A stretch of DNA of 10,010 nucleotides, taken from Chitinophaga pinensis (lineage in GTDB: Bacteria; Bacteroidota; Bacteroidia; Chitinophagales; Chitinophagaceae). The position numbers and the translations under genes were made by a program. The DNA lies in contig CAMBGO010000071.1 of assembly GCA_945866165.1 (NCBI GenBank), positions 1-10,010 of the forward strand. The letters are read 5' to 3'. The notes under the pieces are model-generated. The model was given only the letters and a program-made list of their open reading frames with translations. It was not told the origin of the DNA and made no database searches. Numbering within the stretch: position 1 is the first letter of the stretch; the number at the start of each line of letters is the position of its first letter. Positions 1-6,743 of this stretch are shown here, piece by piece.

Positions 1-2
1 AT

Positions 3-176
3 ACCAAATGCTATATTTTACTAGGTGATATATTTACTGCAGAAAAAGATTATTTCAATGCTAGAGCAACATTAAAGAGTGTTTCAGAGAATGCTAGCTC
101 CCCAGCGTTAAAAGCAGAGGCATTAGAAAAACTGAATAAACTTTCTGAATTAGAACGTAAAAATAATCCTCAATAG
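3..176 (+). CDS. TPR-repeat protein, C-terminal end only (5' end outside window)
   Basis: An open frame enters from the left edge and ends at a TAG at 174-176, giving 57 visible residues. The start of this piece has TPR-like spacing: YILLGDIF, then a turn, then DYFNARATLKSV, followed by a second helical stretch (ALKAEALEKLNKLSELE). This matches the end of long tetratricopeptide proteins of Bacteroidota whose last repeat is followed by a charged helix. TPR arrays bind other proteins. The barrel gene starts only 5 bp downstream, so this protein is probably co-transcribed with it and may act in the same envelope complex. Signal peptide, total length and repeat number cannot be seen. The coding call rests on the TPR pattern and the tight spacing to the next gene. 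Confidence 0.75.
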   Translation, partial: TKCYILLGDIFTAEKDYFNARATLKSVSENASSPALKAEALEKLNKLSELERKNNPQ

Positions 177-181
177 TTTCA

Positions 182-1861
182 ATGAAAAAGACAAATGCCA
201 TATTCGTATTTTTTATTGTAAATAGATTCTATTTTTTATTGACTGCTATTCTCTTTATGATTTTTTGTAATAGTGCCCAAGCTCAAGTTGATGTTACTTC
301 TAAGGAGGAGATTAGAATTACTTCAAGCTTTAAGCCAAGTATTATAAAAAAAGGAAAGGTTGTTTTTTTTGCAACACCACCAGAAAAAGATACTGCTGCT
401 TTTACATTTAAGTATGAATTGCCTTTTATTAATGTTCGGACGCCAATTCGATCTTTCACAATTAGTCCACTCGATGTTGAGCGTCAAGATTTAGGAGTTG
501 ATTCAAATGGATTCTATGGTAAAATTGGTTATGGAAATATACAAAATCCATTTGCCCAATTTTCTTTTGAAGACGATAAGGTGAATCGAAATATTTCAAT
601 TTGGGCCAAACATATTTCGGCCAAGGGATCCATGCCGGATCAACAGTTTGCAAATTCAAGCGTAGGTGCAAGTCTTCATTCTAAACTTAATGACTATCAG
701 AAGTTGATTTTTAATGTTGGATATGATTTAGACCACTACCGCCGATATGGTTATAATCATGATAGATTTAATTTTAATGATAGTGAGCTTAATCAGCAAT
801 ACAACTACATCAATACTTCAATACTTTTTTCTTCTCTCAGCAAAGATGGTAAATCAAGTATTTCACCTACATTATTCTTTAGCAATCTATCATCAAGTCT
901 TAAGTCCAAAGAAAGCACGATAAATCTTACTCTCCCTTTTAAAAAGCAGCTTACTGAAAGTATTTCATTAAAATCATCACCAACAATGGAGTTGGTTTTT
1001 TACAATAAGAAAATTGATTCATCAACTTTAACCAGTGTATTTCAATTGCCTTTAACTGGAAGTTTTACTAGTAAAAATTTTATTTTTGAGGGTGGATTTA
1101 ATGCGGTTTTGGGTAAAAGCAACGCAACGTTACTGCCAACTCTTGATTTGCATTTTAAACCACTAAATACGAATTTAGATTTGTTTGTTCAGATAGTTAA
1201 TAAAGCAGCTGTGAATTCTCTTCATTATCTAACAAATGAAAATCCTTTTATTGTGAGCCCTGATTCACTCTCAATTTTTCAGCAAGTTGATTATGGAACT
1301 GGGATAAAACTAATACTTCAGAAACGATTCTCGATTAATTTGAGTGGCGGGTATACATCTTTTGTTAATTTACCATTTTATATTAATACTGGACTTTCAG
1401 GAAAAGATTTCAGTGTCTTTTATAAGCCGGATTTGAATGCTGTCCATCTAAAAGCTGAAATTGCATATTCTCCAACTTCACGATTCGATTTCAAGGCAAA
1501 TTTGATTTCATATTCTTTCACTGGGGAGTCAAAAAATGAAAAGATTTATGGCTTTATTCCTACAAAACTTAGTGCTGACTTGACATGGAAGCCCATAAGA
1601 AACCTTAAGTTGAATTCTATTATTTCTTTTTGGAAAGGTCCCTGGGCTTTTTCGGAATCAAAATCGAATCACCTTCTCAAGAATGTTGCTGATATCAATT
1701 TGGGTATTGATTATGATTTGAATAAAAAATGGGGAATTTGGATCGATTTGAATAATATTGCCAATGTTAAATACGAAAGATGGAGTCAATACAGTAGTTT
1801 TGGATTTAACGTTGTTGGGGGAGTCAGATATCAACTATTTAATAAAAAAAGGATTAATTAA
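182..1861 (+). CDS. Outer-membrane beta-barrel protein, TonB-receptor-like but without a plug domain
   Basis: The 559-residue protein starts with a basic n-region (MKK), a hydrophobic stretch at about 7-30 and a likely signal peptidase I site after AQA at residue 34, so it is exported. The mature part opens with a short segment (ITSSFKPSI, residues about 46-54), then alternating polar/aromatic strands from about residue 110 (GFYGKIGYGN) to the end, typical of an outer-membrane barrel. The last strands (NNIANVKYERW, then VGGVRYQLF ending at F553) resemble the C-terminus of TonB-dependent receptors. Six residues follow the terminal Phe, which is slightly unusual. No plug domain is present, and the length is well below a full receptor. 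I recognise the family as a Bacteroidota barrel usually annotated 'TonB-dependent receptor' and often placed beside a TPR gene, as here. Its cargo or partner is unknown. The ATG at 182 is chosen because it gives the full signal peptide 5 bp after the previous stop. Confidence 0.82.
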   Translation: MKKTNAIFVFFIVNRFYFLLTAILFMIFCNSAQAQVDVTSKEEIRITSSFKPSIIKKGKVVFFATPPEKDTAAFTFKYELPFINVRTPIRSFTISPLDVERQDLGVDSNGFYGKIGYGNIQNPFAQFSFEDDKVNRNISIWAKHISAKGSMPDQQFANSSVGASLHSKLNDYQKLIFNVGYDLDHYRRYGYNHDRFNFNDSELNQQYNYINTSILFSSLSKDGKSSISPTLFFSNLSSSLKSKESTINLTLPFKKQLTESISLKSSPTMELVFYNKKIDSSTLTSVFQLPLTGSFTSKNFIFEGGFNAVLGKSNATLLPTLDLHFKPLNTNLDLFVQIVNKAAVNSLHYLTNENPFIVSPDSLSIFQQVDYGTGIKLILQKRFSINLSGGYTSFVNLPFYINTGLSGKDFSVFYKPDLNAVHLKAEIAYSPTSRFDFKANLISYSFTGESKNEKIYGFIPTKLSADLTWKPIRNLKLNSIISFWKGPWAFSESKSNHLLKNVADINLGIDYDLNKKWGIWIDLNNIANVKYERWSQYSSFGFNVVGGVRYQLFNKKRIN

Positions 1862-1864
1862 TTT

Positions 1865-2521
1865 ATGAAAGAACCTGAATTGAGCCAATTTATATACAGG
1901 TTTCTCATCCTGAATGGAAAAGTTAGTCTTCCCGGAATAGGATCTTTCGAGATAGTTCATTTGCCAGCTATCAATGACCTTAGTAGGCAACAGATTATTT
2001 CTCCGTCTTCGATAATAAAATTTAGCAGCGATGAACTCCCTTCTGAATCACCTGGTTTATTAAACTACCTCGTTCGTCATTTAAATATTTTAGAAAGAAA
2101 TGCTTTTGATTTGGTATCAGTCTTTTGTAGCGATATTAACAATGATCTTGAATCTGGCTCAATAGTAAATTGGAAAGGACTTGGGAAGTTTGAGAAATCT
2201 ACTGACGGGGTTTTAGTTTTTGAAAATCAATATCATAATGCTTCTAGTAATCAGGATTTGGGAAATACTACATCAACTGCCTTAAACTATATTTATCACC
2301 AAGATGATGTTGAGGATAACGATAACGATTCAACATTTAAACGTTCTAATAAAATAGCGTCAACCTACTTAATTGATTTTAAAACATCAATTATTCTATT
2401 AGTGTCAATTGTCTTGGTTTTTATTGTTATCCGTTACATAAACGGTAGCTTTAATCTTTTGGATTCCCGATATGATAAAGTTCATCCAAATAATCCTCCA
2501 TCCACTTATCAAGTAAAATAA
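1865..2521 (+). CDS. HU-CCDC81-type domain protein with one membrane helix, no SPOR domain
   Basis: The protein has 218 residues. The N-terminal region (about 4-125) reads as two HU-like units: the first with LPGIGSFEI at 22-30, the second with WKGLGKFE at 103-110, the short G-x-G-x-F hairpin motif that marks HU-CCDC81 domains in Bacteroidota. An acidic Asn/Asp-rich linker (about 146-156, DDVEDNDNDS) follows, then one hydrophobic helix at about 173-190 and a polar tail of about 28 residues. There is no signal peptide, so the HU-like part should be cytoplasmic with the tail in the periplasm. Longer members of the family often carry a peptidoglycan-binding SPOR domain after the helix; here the protein ends before one could fit. 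The start lies 3 bp after the barrel stop and the next gene starts 8 bp downstream. Whether it binds DNA is unknown; a scaffold role linking to the envelope is inference. Confidence 0.75.
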   Translation: MKEPELSQFIYRFLILNGKVSLPGIGSFEIVHLPAINDLSRQQIISPSSIIKFSSDELPSESPGLLNYLVRHLNILERNAFDLVSVFCSDINNDLESGSIVNWKGLGKFEKSTDGVLVFENQYHNASSNQDLGNTTSTALNYIYHQDDVEDNDNDSTFKRSNKIASTYLIDFKTSIILLVSIVLVFIVIRYINGSFNLLDSRYDKVHPNNPPSTYQVK

Positions 2522-2529
2522 AATAAGCT

Positions 2530-3417
2530 ATGGGGTCTATTCCTAATTGTCCGGTTTGCGGAAATGAAAAACTATCTTTTGCTCTTAAAACCATCGATTA
2601 CACAGTCTCTAATGAGGAATTTTCTATCTACCAATGTGAGCATTGTTCAGTAAGATTTACTGGTAATATTCCTTCACTTAGTCAGATTGGGAAGTATTAT
2701 GAATCTGAGCAATATATTTCTCATACAAATAGTACCAAGGGATTGTTTAATAAGCTTTATCAGCTAGTTAGAAATTATTCATTGGTTTCAAAGCGAGAAT
2801 TGGTTTGCAAGTTTGCAAATAAGAAATCAGGGATTATTCTAGATTATGGTTGTGGAACAGGTTCTTTTCTCAATGAAATGAAATCTAATGGTTGGAGTAT
2901 AAAAGGTGTTGAACCCGACGCTGGTGCAGCGCAAAAAGCTACTCTGCTTAATGGTATAGAAATAGGCGATTCTTCATCATTGAGTTCATTTATTCGTGAA
3001 TCTGTTGATGTTATTACTTTATGGCATGTGCTGGAACATGTTCATGATTTGCATCCTACACTTAATACATTGAAAAGTATACTAAAAGCAAATGGGGTGA
3101 TGTTTGTGGCGGTGCCAAATTATCAATCTTTTGATGCTGCTCATTATAAACAATTTTGGGCAGCTTATGATGTTCCAAGACACCTGTATCATTTTTCAAA
3201 GAAGTCTATGGATAATTTGATGAAAGCAAACGGACTTCAAATAGTAAAGGTACTGCCGATGTGGTTTGATTCTTTTTATGTTTCCTTGTTGAGTGAGAAA
3301 TATAAAAAGAATCCTATTGGTCCAATACTTGCAGTCATAGTTGGATTGCTATCGAATATTATTGCCTTTTTTAAAGGCAATAGCAGCTCTTTAATCTATG
3401 TGATAAAACAAAAATAA
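2530..3417 (+). CDS. Class I SAM-dependent methyltransferase with N-terminal zinc ribbon
   Basis: The protein has 295 residues. Two CxxC pairs (C7/C10 in CPVCGN and C36/C39 in CEHC) form a probable zinc ribbon. The Rossmann methyltransferase core follows: motif I LDYGCGTGSF at 104-113 (SAM-binding glycine loop), the acidic residue of GVEPD at 126-130 for the ribose hydroxyls, and LWHVLEHVHD at 164-173, typical of the Methyltransf_23 type. PRHLYHFSK at 216-224 is a frequent conserved block of this group. The C-terminal part (about 264-281) is hydrophobic and may sit on the membrane. Substrates of this group are very varied (lipids, sugars, small molecules), so none is assigned. It is the last gene of the left operon-like run, 8 bp after the HU-CCDC81 gene, and its 3' end converges on the protease gene. 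Confidence 0.88.
   Translation: MGSIPNCPVCGNEKLSFALKTIDYTVSNEEFSIYQCEHCSVRFTGNIPSLSQIGKYYESEQYISHTNSTKGLFNKLYQLVRNYSLVSKRELVCKFANKKSGIILDYGCGTGSFLNEMKSNGWSIKGVEPDAGAAQKATLLNGIEIGDSSSLSSFIRESVDVITLWHVLEHVHDLHPTLNTLKSILKANGVMFVAVPNYQSFDAAHYKQFWAAYDVPRHLYHFSKKSMDNLMKANGLQIVKVLPMWFDSFYVSLLSEKYKKNPIGPILAVIVGLLSNIIAFFKGNSSSLIYVIKQK
3361..3381. repeat. Perfect inverted repeat, 9-bp arms, inside the 3' end of the methyltransferase gene
   Basis: ATTGCCTTT (3361-3369) and AAAGGCAAT (3373-3381) are exact reverse complements around a 3-base TTT loop. The flanking T3360/A3382 can extend the stem to 10 bp. In the - strand transcript of the protease gene it lies about 45-65 nt past the stop codon, where an intrinsic terminator could sit, although no uridine run follows. 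It also codes for IAFFKGN in the methyltransferase, so chance in AT-rich code is possible. Confidence 0.4.
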
Positions 3418-3431
3418 CAGCAAAGTTATTT
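3412..3431. terminator. Small inverted repeat across both convergent stop codons, possible weak bidirectional terminator
   Basis: AAATAAC (3412-3418) pairs exactly with GTTATTT (3425-3431) around a 6-base loop. The left arm contains the methyltransferase TAA (3415-3417) and the right arm the reverse complement of the protease TAA (3426-3428). The stem is AT-rich and no long T run follows on either strand, so termination here would be weak. The symmetry may simply come from both genes ending in Lys-stop (AAA TAA). Confidence 0.3.
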
Positions 3432-5012
3432 CATCAATTCCTTGCTTTTAAGAATTGTTGAATCATTTTGATTCAAAACCATATAGTATCCTGAATCTCT
3501 CCAAAGGATTCTTGAAATAAGGGCCTTTATCCTGGTTTTCAAATAAACAATTTCTGTTGAGTTTAGTTTGTAAGGCATTATTCCTTCTTTTTCTGAGAAT
3601 GCCATGAAATCTTTTATAACAGAATTTTCAAGTTCAAAATTGTTGCAAAATTCATTTGACTGTTTATACTTTGAAAGTATTGATTTGTTTTTGACATAAT
3701 ACTTATAGGAGAAATTACCAATGGCATTGTTAATATAAAATTTATTTACGCTTGTATCATAAAAAATTGAATCTAGTCCAATAAAATTATCAGGCGTTAT
3801 ACCACCACCACCAAATAGTTCCTTGCCACTTTTTGTTTTATATTTTTTTGATTTTTTTGTTGAGACACTGTCTTTTTTTTCATTTTCGCCATGTATCAAT
3901 CTATTCAATATTTCTTTCCTGTATTCTTCATTTCCATTGCCATATGGTTTTTGTATACTTCGTCCCAATGGAGTATAATACCTTGCAACAGTAAGTCTTA
4001 AAGCAGACCCATCTGATAAAGAGTACTGTTCTTGCACCAATCCCTTTCCAAAACTTCTTCTCCCAACAATTGTGGCCCGATCTAGGTCTTGTAGTGCTCC
4101 AGCTACCACTTCACTGGCCGAGGCTGAAGACTCATTCAAGAGAACTATCAATTTACCTTTTTCAAAAAGACCAGGACGCTTACTGATATATTCCCTCTTC
4201 GGATTATTTCTTCCTTCTGTATAAACAATCAATTCATTTCCCTCAATAAATTCATCAGCAATATCTACTGCTTCCCCTAAAATTCCACCACCATTATCGC
4301 GAAGGTCTAATATGAGCTTTTGCATTCCACTTTTTTTAAGTTTTTCAAGCGATTGCATAAACTCTTCGTACGTATTTTCTGAAAACCTGTTTAATCGAAT
4401 GAGTCCTGTTTCTCTATCGATCATATAAACAGCATCAATAGAGGTAAGTGGTATTGTGCCTCTTTGTATTTTTTTTGTTAAGAGGGAATTTTCACGTTTA
4501 ATTTTCAATGTCACTTCTGACCCAGCAGGACCCTTGACCCAATTTTTGAATTTTTCGCTTTGTTTCAATCCCGTTGCTGTTGAATCACCTACCGAAAGAA
4601 TCATGTCACCTATCTTAAGGCCTGATTTTTCTGCTGGTCCTCCTTCTAAAACGGCGAGTATATGAACAGTATCATCAAATACATTGAATTGAACACCAAT
4701 GCCTCCAAATTCGCCGACAAGGTCCTCATTAACCTCTTTTAAATTTATTGGGGGAATGTAAACTGAGTGTGGATCAAGTTTATTTAGCAATTCTGCTATC
4801 ACATCTTCAGAAACAGAATCAATGCTTACCTTATCGACGTAACGATTTTCAATGATATTCATTACCTCTTCTAGTTTATTCTTGCCAGAAAATTGAAAAA
4901 AACTTTTCGCATTTGGCATATTGCTATGTAATTTGTAACCGATTAGCATGCCAACAATAATCGCAATTGAGAAGAACAGGGGTAAGGCAACTTGAATCTT
5001 GTTATTTTTCAT
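3426..5012 (-). CDS. S41 family carboxy-terminal processing peptidase (CtpA/Prc type)
   Basis: A 528-residue serine protease acting at the periplasmic face of the inner membrane, trimming or degrading proteins from their C-termini. Residues 7-25 form an uncleaved-looking membrane anchor. A PDZ domain covers about 95-182 (GGIGVQF, then GGPAEKSGLKIGDMILSVGD), which in this family recognises substrate C-termini. The S41 core covers about 200-355 and includes LDLRDNGGG (235-243) and SSASASE (295-301). Alignment by spacing with E. coli Prc puts the catalytic Ser at 298, Asp at 309 (LQD), Lys at 323 (SFGKG) and the helper Gln at 327. All are present, so the enzyme should be active. A Lys-rich linker (about 379-397) and a C-terminal extension of about 120 residues follow GGGITPD; such extensions occur in Bacteroidota homologues. 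The gene is alone on its strand, convergent with the methyltransferase and divergent from the kinase. Substrates are unknown. Confidence 0.95.
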   Translation of the reverse strand: MKNNKIQVALPLFFSIAIIVGMLIGYKLHSNMPNAKSFFQFSGKNKLEEVMNIIENRYVDKVSIDSVSEDVIAELLNKLDPHSVYIPPINLKEVNEDLVGEFGGIGVQFNVFDDTVHILAVLEGGPAEKSGLKIGDMILSVGDSTATGLKQSEKFKNWVKGPAGSEVTLKIKRENSLLTKKIQRGTIPLTSIDAVYMIDRETGLIRLNRFSENTYEEFMQSLEKLKKSGMQKLILDLRDNGGGILGEAVDIADEFIEGNELIVYTEGRNNPKREYISKRPGLFEKGKLIVLLNESSASASEVVAGALQDLDRATIVGRRSFGKGLVQEQYSLSDGSALRLTVARYYTPLGRSIQKPYGNGNEEYRKEILNRLIHGENEKKDSVSTKKSKKYKTKSGKELFGGGGITPDNFIGLDSIFYDTSVNKFYINNAIGNFSYKYYVKNKSILSKYKQSNEFCNNFELENSVIKDFMAFSEKEGIMPYKLNSTEIVYLKTRIKALISRILWRDSGYYMVLNQNDSTILKSKELMK

Positions 5013-5032
5013 ATACCTAGTGGCTAATTTTG
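4999..5032 (+). promoter_or_regulatory. Bacteroidota-type promoter for the kinase-murQ operon
   Basis: TAATTTTG at 5025-5032 is an exact match to the TAnnTTTG -7 element, and TTG at 4999-5001 lies 23 bp upstream as a -33 element, within the spacing known for Bacteroidota. Transcription would start near 5037-5041, leaving a leader of about 20 nt before the kinase ATG at 5060. The -33 part overlaps the first codons of the divergent protease gene, so the two genes could influence each other's transcription. Confidence 0.5.
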
Positions 5033-5059
5033 TGCAAAGTTCTTGAAATAAGTTGATAT

Positions 5060-5902
5060 ATGGCAGGAATTAAGTTAATAGCAGATAGTGGAGCAACAAA
5101 AACCGAATGGTGTATTGTTGGTGGAAAAAAGCGTAGTTCATTTTTTACTACCGGCATCAGTCCATACCATATGGACCAAGAAAAAATAGAATCTTTGTTA
5201 AAAGATGAACTTTCACCATCTATCAAAAAAACCGCCTTTTCCTCGATTCATTATTATGGTACTGGTTGCTACACTAAAGTAAATGCAAACATTGTTAAAA
5301 GGGCTTTACAAAAAATATTGTTGTCGGATGATGTGAATGTAACACATGACCTTATGGGAGCTGCTATTGCTCTTTGTGGAAATACAAATGGTTTTGCCTC
5401 TATATTAGGTACTGGGTCAAATTCTTGTTTTTTCAATGGGAAAAAAATTGGTCAGAATTCACCAGGACTTGGCTATGTTCTTGGCGATGAGGGTAGTGGT
5501 GCCTATTTGGGAAGGATGGTTTTGCAACATTTTTTATACAAGCAATTCGATCAAGAGTTGATGGATCGCTTTAGCGATACCTATGCACTTACAAAGGCAG
5601 AAATTTTACAGAAAATTTATAAAGAACCCTATGCGAATAGGTTTCTTGCAACTTTTGCTATATTTCTTTCCAATAACCGTGGGCACTATATCATTGAAAA
5701 TATTATTGAAGACGGCCTCCGCGACTTTTTTGATGTTCACTTAATTCAATATAAAAATCATGCATCATACCCATTTCATTTTGTTGGGGGTATTTCCTTT
5801 CATTTCAAAGATAAAATAAAAGATCTTTGTAATTATTATGGACTTGATTTGGGTAAAATCATAAAGCAACCCATGGAAGGCCTTGTTGATTTCCATAAAT
5901 AA
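5060..5902 (+). CDS. BadF/BadG/BcrA/BcrD-family sugar kinase, probable GlcNAc/MurNAc kinase
   Basis: The protein has 280 residues and the ASKHA (actin-like ATPase) fold. Visible motifs are phosphate-1 DSGATKTEW at 9-17, a probable catalytic Asp97 in THDLMGA, phosphate-2 LGTGSNS at 116-122, GLGYVLGDEGSGAYLG at 136-151 and an adenosine-motif-like FVGGIS at 241-246. This layout matches the N-acetylglucosamine kinase branch of the BadF/BcrA family, to which Clostridium MurK, a GlcNAc/MurNAc kinase, also belongs. MurQ starts 10 bp downstream, and MurQ needs MurNAc-6-phosphate, so the simplest inference is a cytoplasmic kinase that phosphorylates MurNAc and/or GlcNAc released from peptidoglycan. 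Substrate choice cannot be settled from sequence. The ATG at 5060 is just upstream of the phosphate-1 motif, as usual for the family. It is expressed from the promoter-like site at 4999-5032. Confidence 0.85.
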   Translation: MAGIKLIADSGATKTEWCIVGGKKRSSFFTTGISPYHMDQEKIESLLKDELSPSIKKTAFSSIHYYGTGCYTKVNANIVKRALQKILLSDDVNVTHDLMGAAIALCGNTNGFASILGTGSNSCFFNGKKIGQNSPGLGYVLGDEGSGAYLGRMVLQHFLYKQFDQELMDRFSDTYALTKAEILQKIYKEPYANRFLATFAIFLSNNRGHYIIENIIEDGLRDFFDVHLIQYKNHASYPFHFVGGISFHFKDKIKDLCNYYGLDLGKIIKQPMEGLVDFHK

Positions 5903-5912
5903 AAAAATCTTC

Positions 5913-6731
5913 ATGTCTAACACATTTACAAAAACTACTGAAGAGGATTCGCTATATCGCCACATTGATAAAATGTCTGTGGAGGAAATATTAATTGGAA
6001 TAAATAATGAGGATAGGAAAGTTGCTGATGCGGTTACCCAAGTCATTCCCAAAATTTCGAATTTATCTAAAGCTATTGCTGATAAATTGATTGCTGGAGG
6101 CAGACTTTTTTACATCGGGGCAGGAACGAGTGGAAGAGTCGCTGTTGTTGATGCAAGTGAATGTCCACCAACTTTTGGCGTACCACATGATCTTGTAACC
6201 GCTATTATAGCTGGTGGTAGAGAAGCGATGTTCAATGCTGTTGAATTTGCCGAAGATGATATAGAGGCAGCATGGAAAGACCTAAGCGAACATAACGTTG
6301 GTAAAAATGATTTTGTGATTGGCATTGCTGCAAGTGGAACAACGCCATACGTAGTTGGAGGTTTAACTTCTTGCAAACATCATAATATTACTACTGGTTC
6401 TGTCGTTTGCAATATTGGCTCACCTATTTCTGCTATTGCTGATTTTCCAATTGAAGTATCGCTTGGTCCAGAATTCCTTACAGGGAGCACTCGAATGAAG
6501 AGCGGTACTGCCCAAAAATTGATATTAAATATGATATCAACTTCTGTTATGATTCAGTTGGGTAGAGTGGAGGACAACAAAATGGTGAATATGCAATTAA
6601 CCAATGAAAAACTGATCGATAGGGGAATTAAAATGCTATTAGAAAAGAAACCCAATTTGAGTTATGAAGAAGCAAGGGAACAACTATTGCTACATGGTAG
6701 TGTAAGTAAGGCGGCTATTTCAACTCCCTAA
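5913..6731 (+). CDS. murQ: N-acetylmuramic acid 6-phosphate etherase
   Basis: MurQ cleaves the D-lactyl ether of MurNAc-6-phosphate, giving GlcNAc-6-phosphate and D-lactate in the cytoplasm, a step in peptidoglycan recycling. The 272-residue protein has a SIS (sugar isomerase) fold: IGAGTSGR at 68-75 binds the sugar phosphate, DASECPPTFG at 80-89 holds catalytic Glu83, and FAEDD at 112-116 holds Glu114, matching the two glutamates known in E. coli MurQ. IAASGTTPYV (138-147) and GSTRMKSGTAQK (191-202) are further family signatures. The length is slightly under the E. coli protein, which has a longer C-terminal part. I chose the ATG at 5913 (MSNTF) over an in-frame TTG at 5883, which lies inside the kinase gene and would add a poorly conserved-looking tail. 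It probably shares a transcript with the kinase (10-bp gap) and the unknown protein (12-bp gap). Confidence 0.96.
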   Translation: MSNTFTKTTEEDSLYRHIDKMSVEEILIGINNEDRKVADAVTQVIPKISNLSKAIADKLIAGGRLFYIGAGTSGRVAVVDASECPPTFGVPHDLVTAIIAGGREAMFNAVEFAEDDIEAAWKDLSEHNVGKNDFVIGIAASGTTPYVVGGLTSCKHHNITTGSVVCNIGSPISAIADFPIEVSLGPEFLTGSTRMKSGTAQKLILNMISTSVMIQLGRVEDNKMVNMQLTNEKLIDRGIKMLLEKKPNLSYEEAREQLLLHGSVSKAAISTP

Positions 6732-6743
6732 TGAATTTAAATA

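Noticed and set aside
5035..5042. GAACTTTG on the - strand as a -7 element for the protease gene
   Set aside because: The first base differs from TAnnTTTG and no TTG is found at the right distance upstream on that strand, so it is too weak to list.
5765..6052. Open frame on the - strand across the kinase/murQ junction
   Set aside because: It is antisense to two well-supported genes and has no motif or promoter of its own.
6110..6376. Open frame on the - strand inside murQ
   Set aside because: It is fully antisense to the strongly conserved catalytic part of murQ and its product has no recognisable motif.
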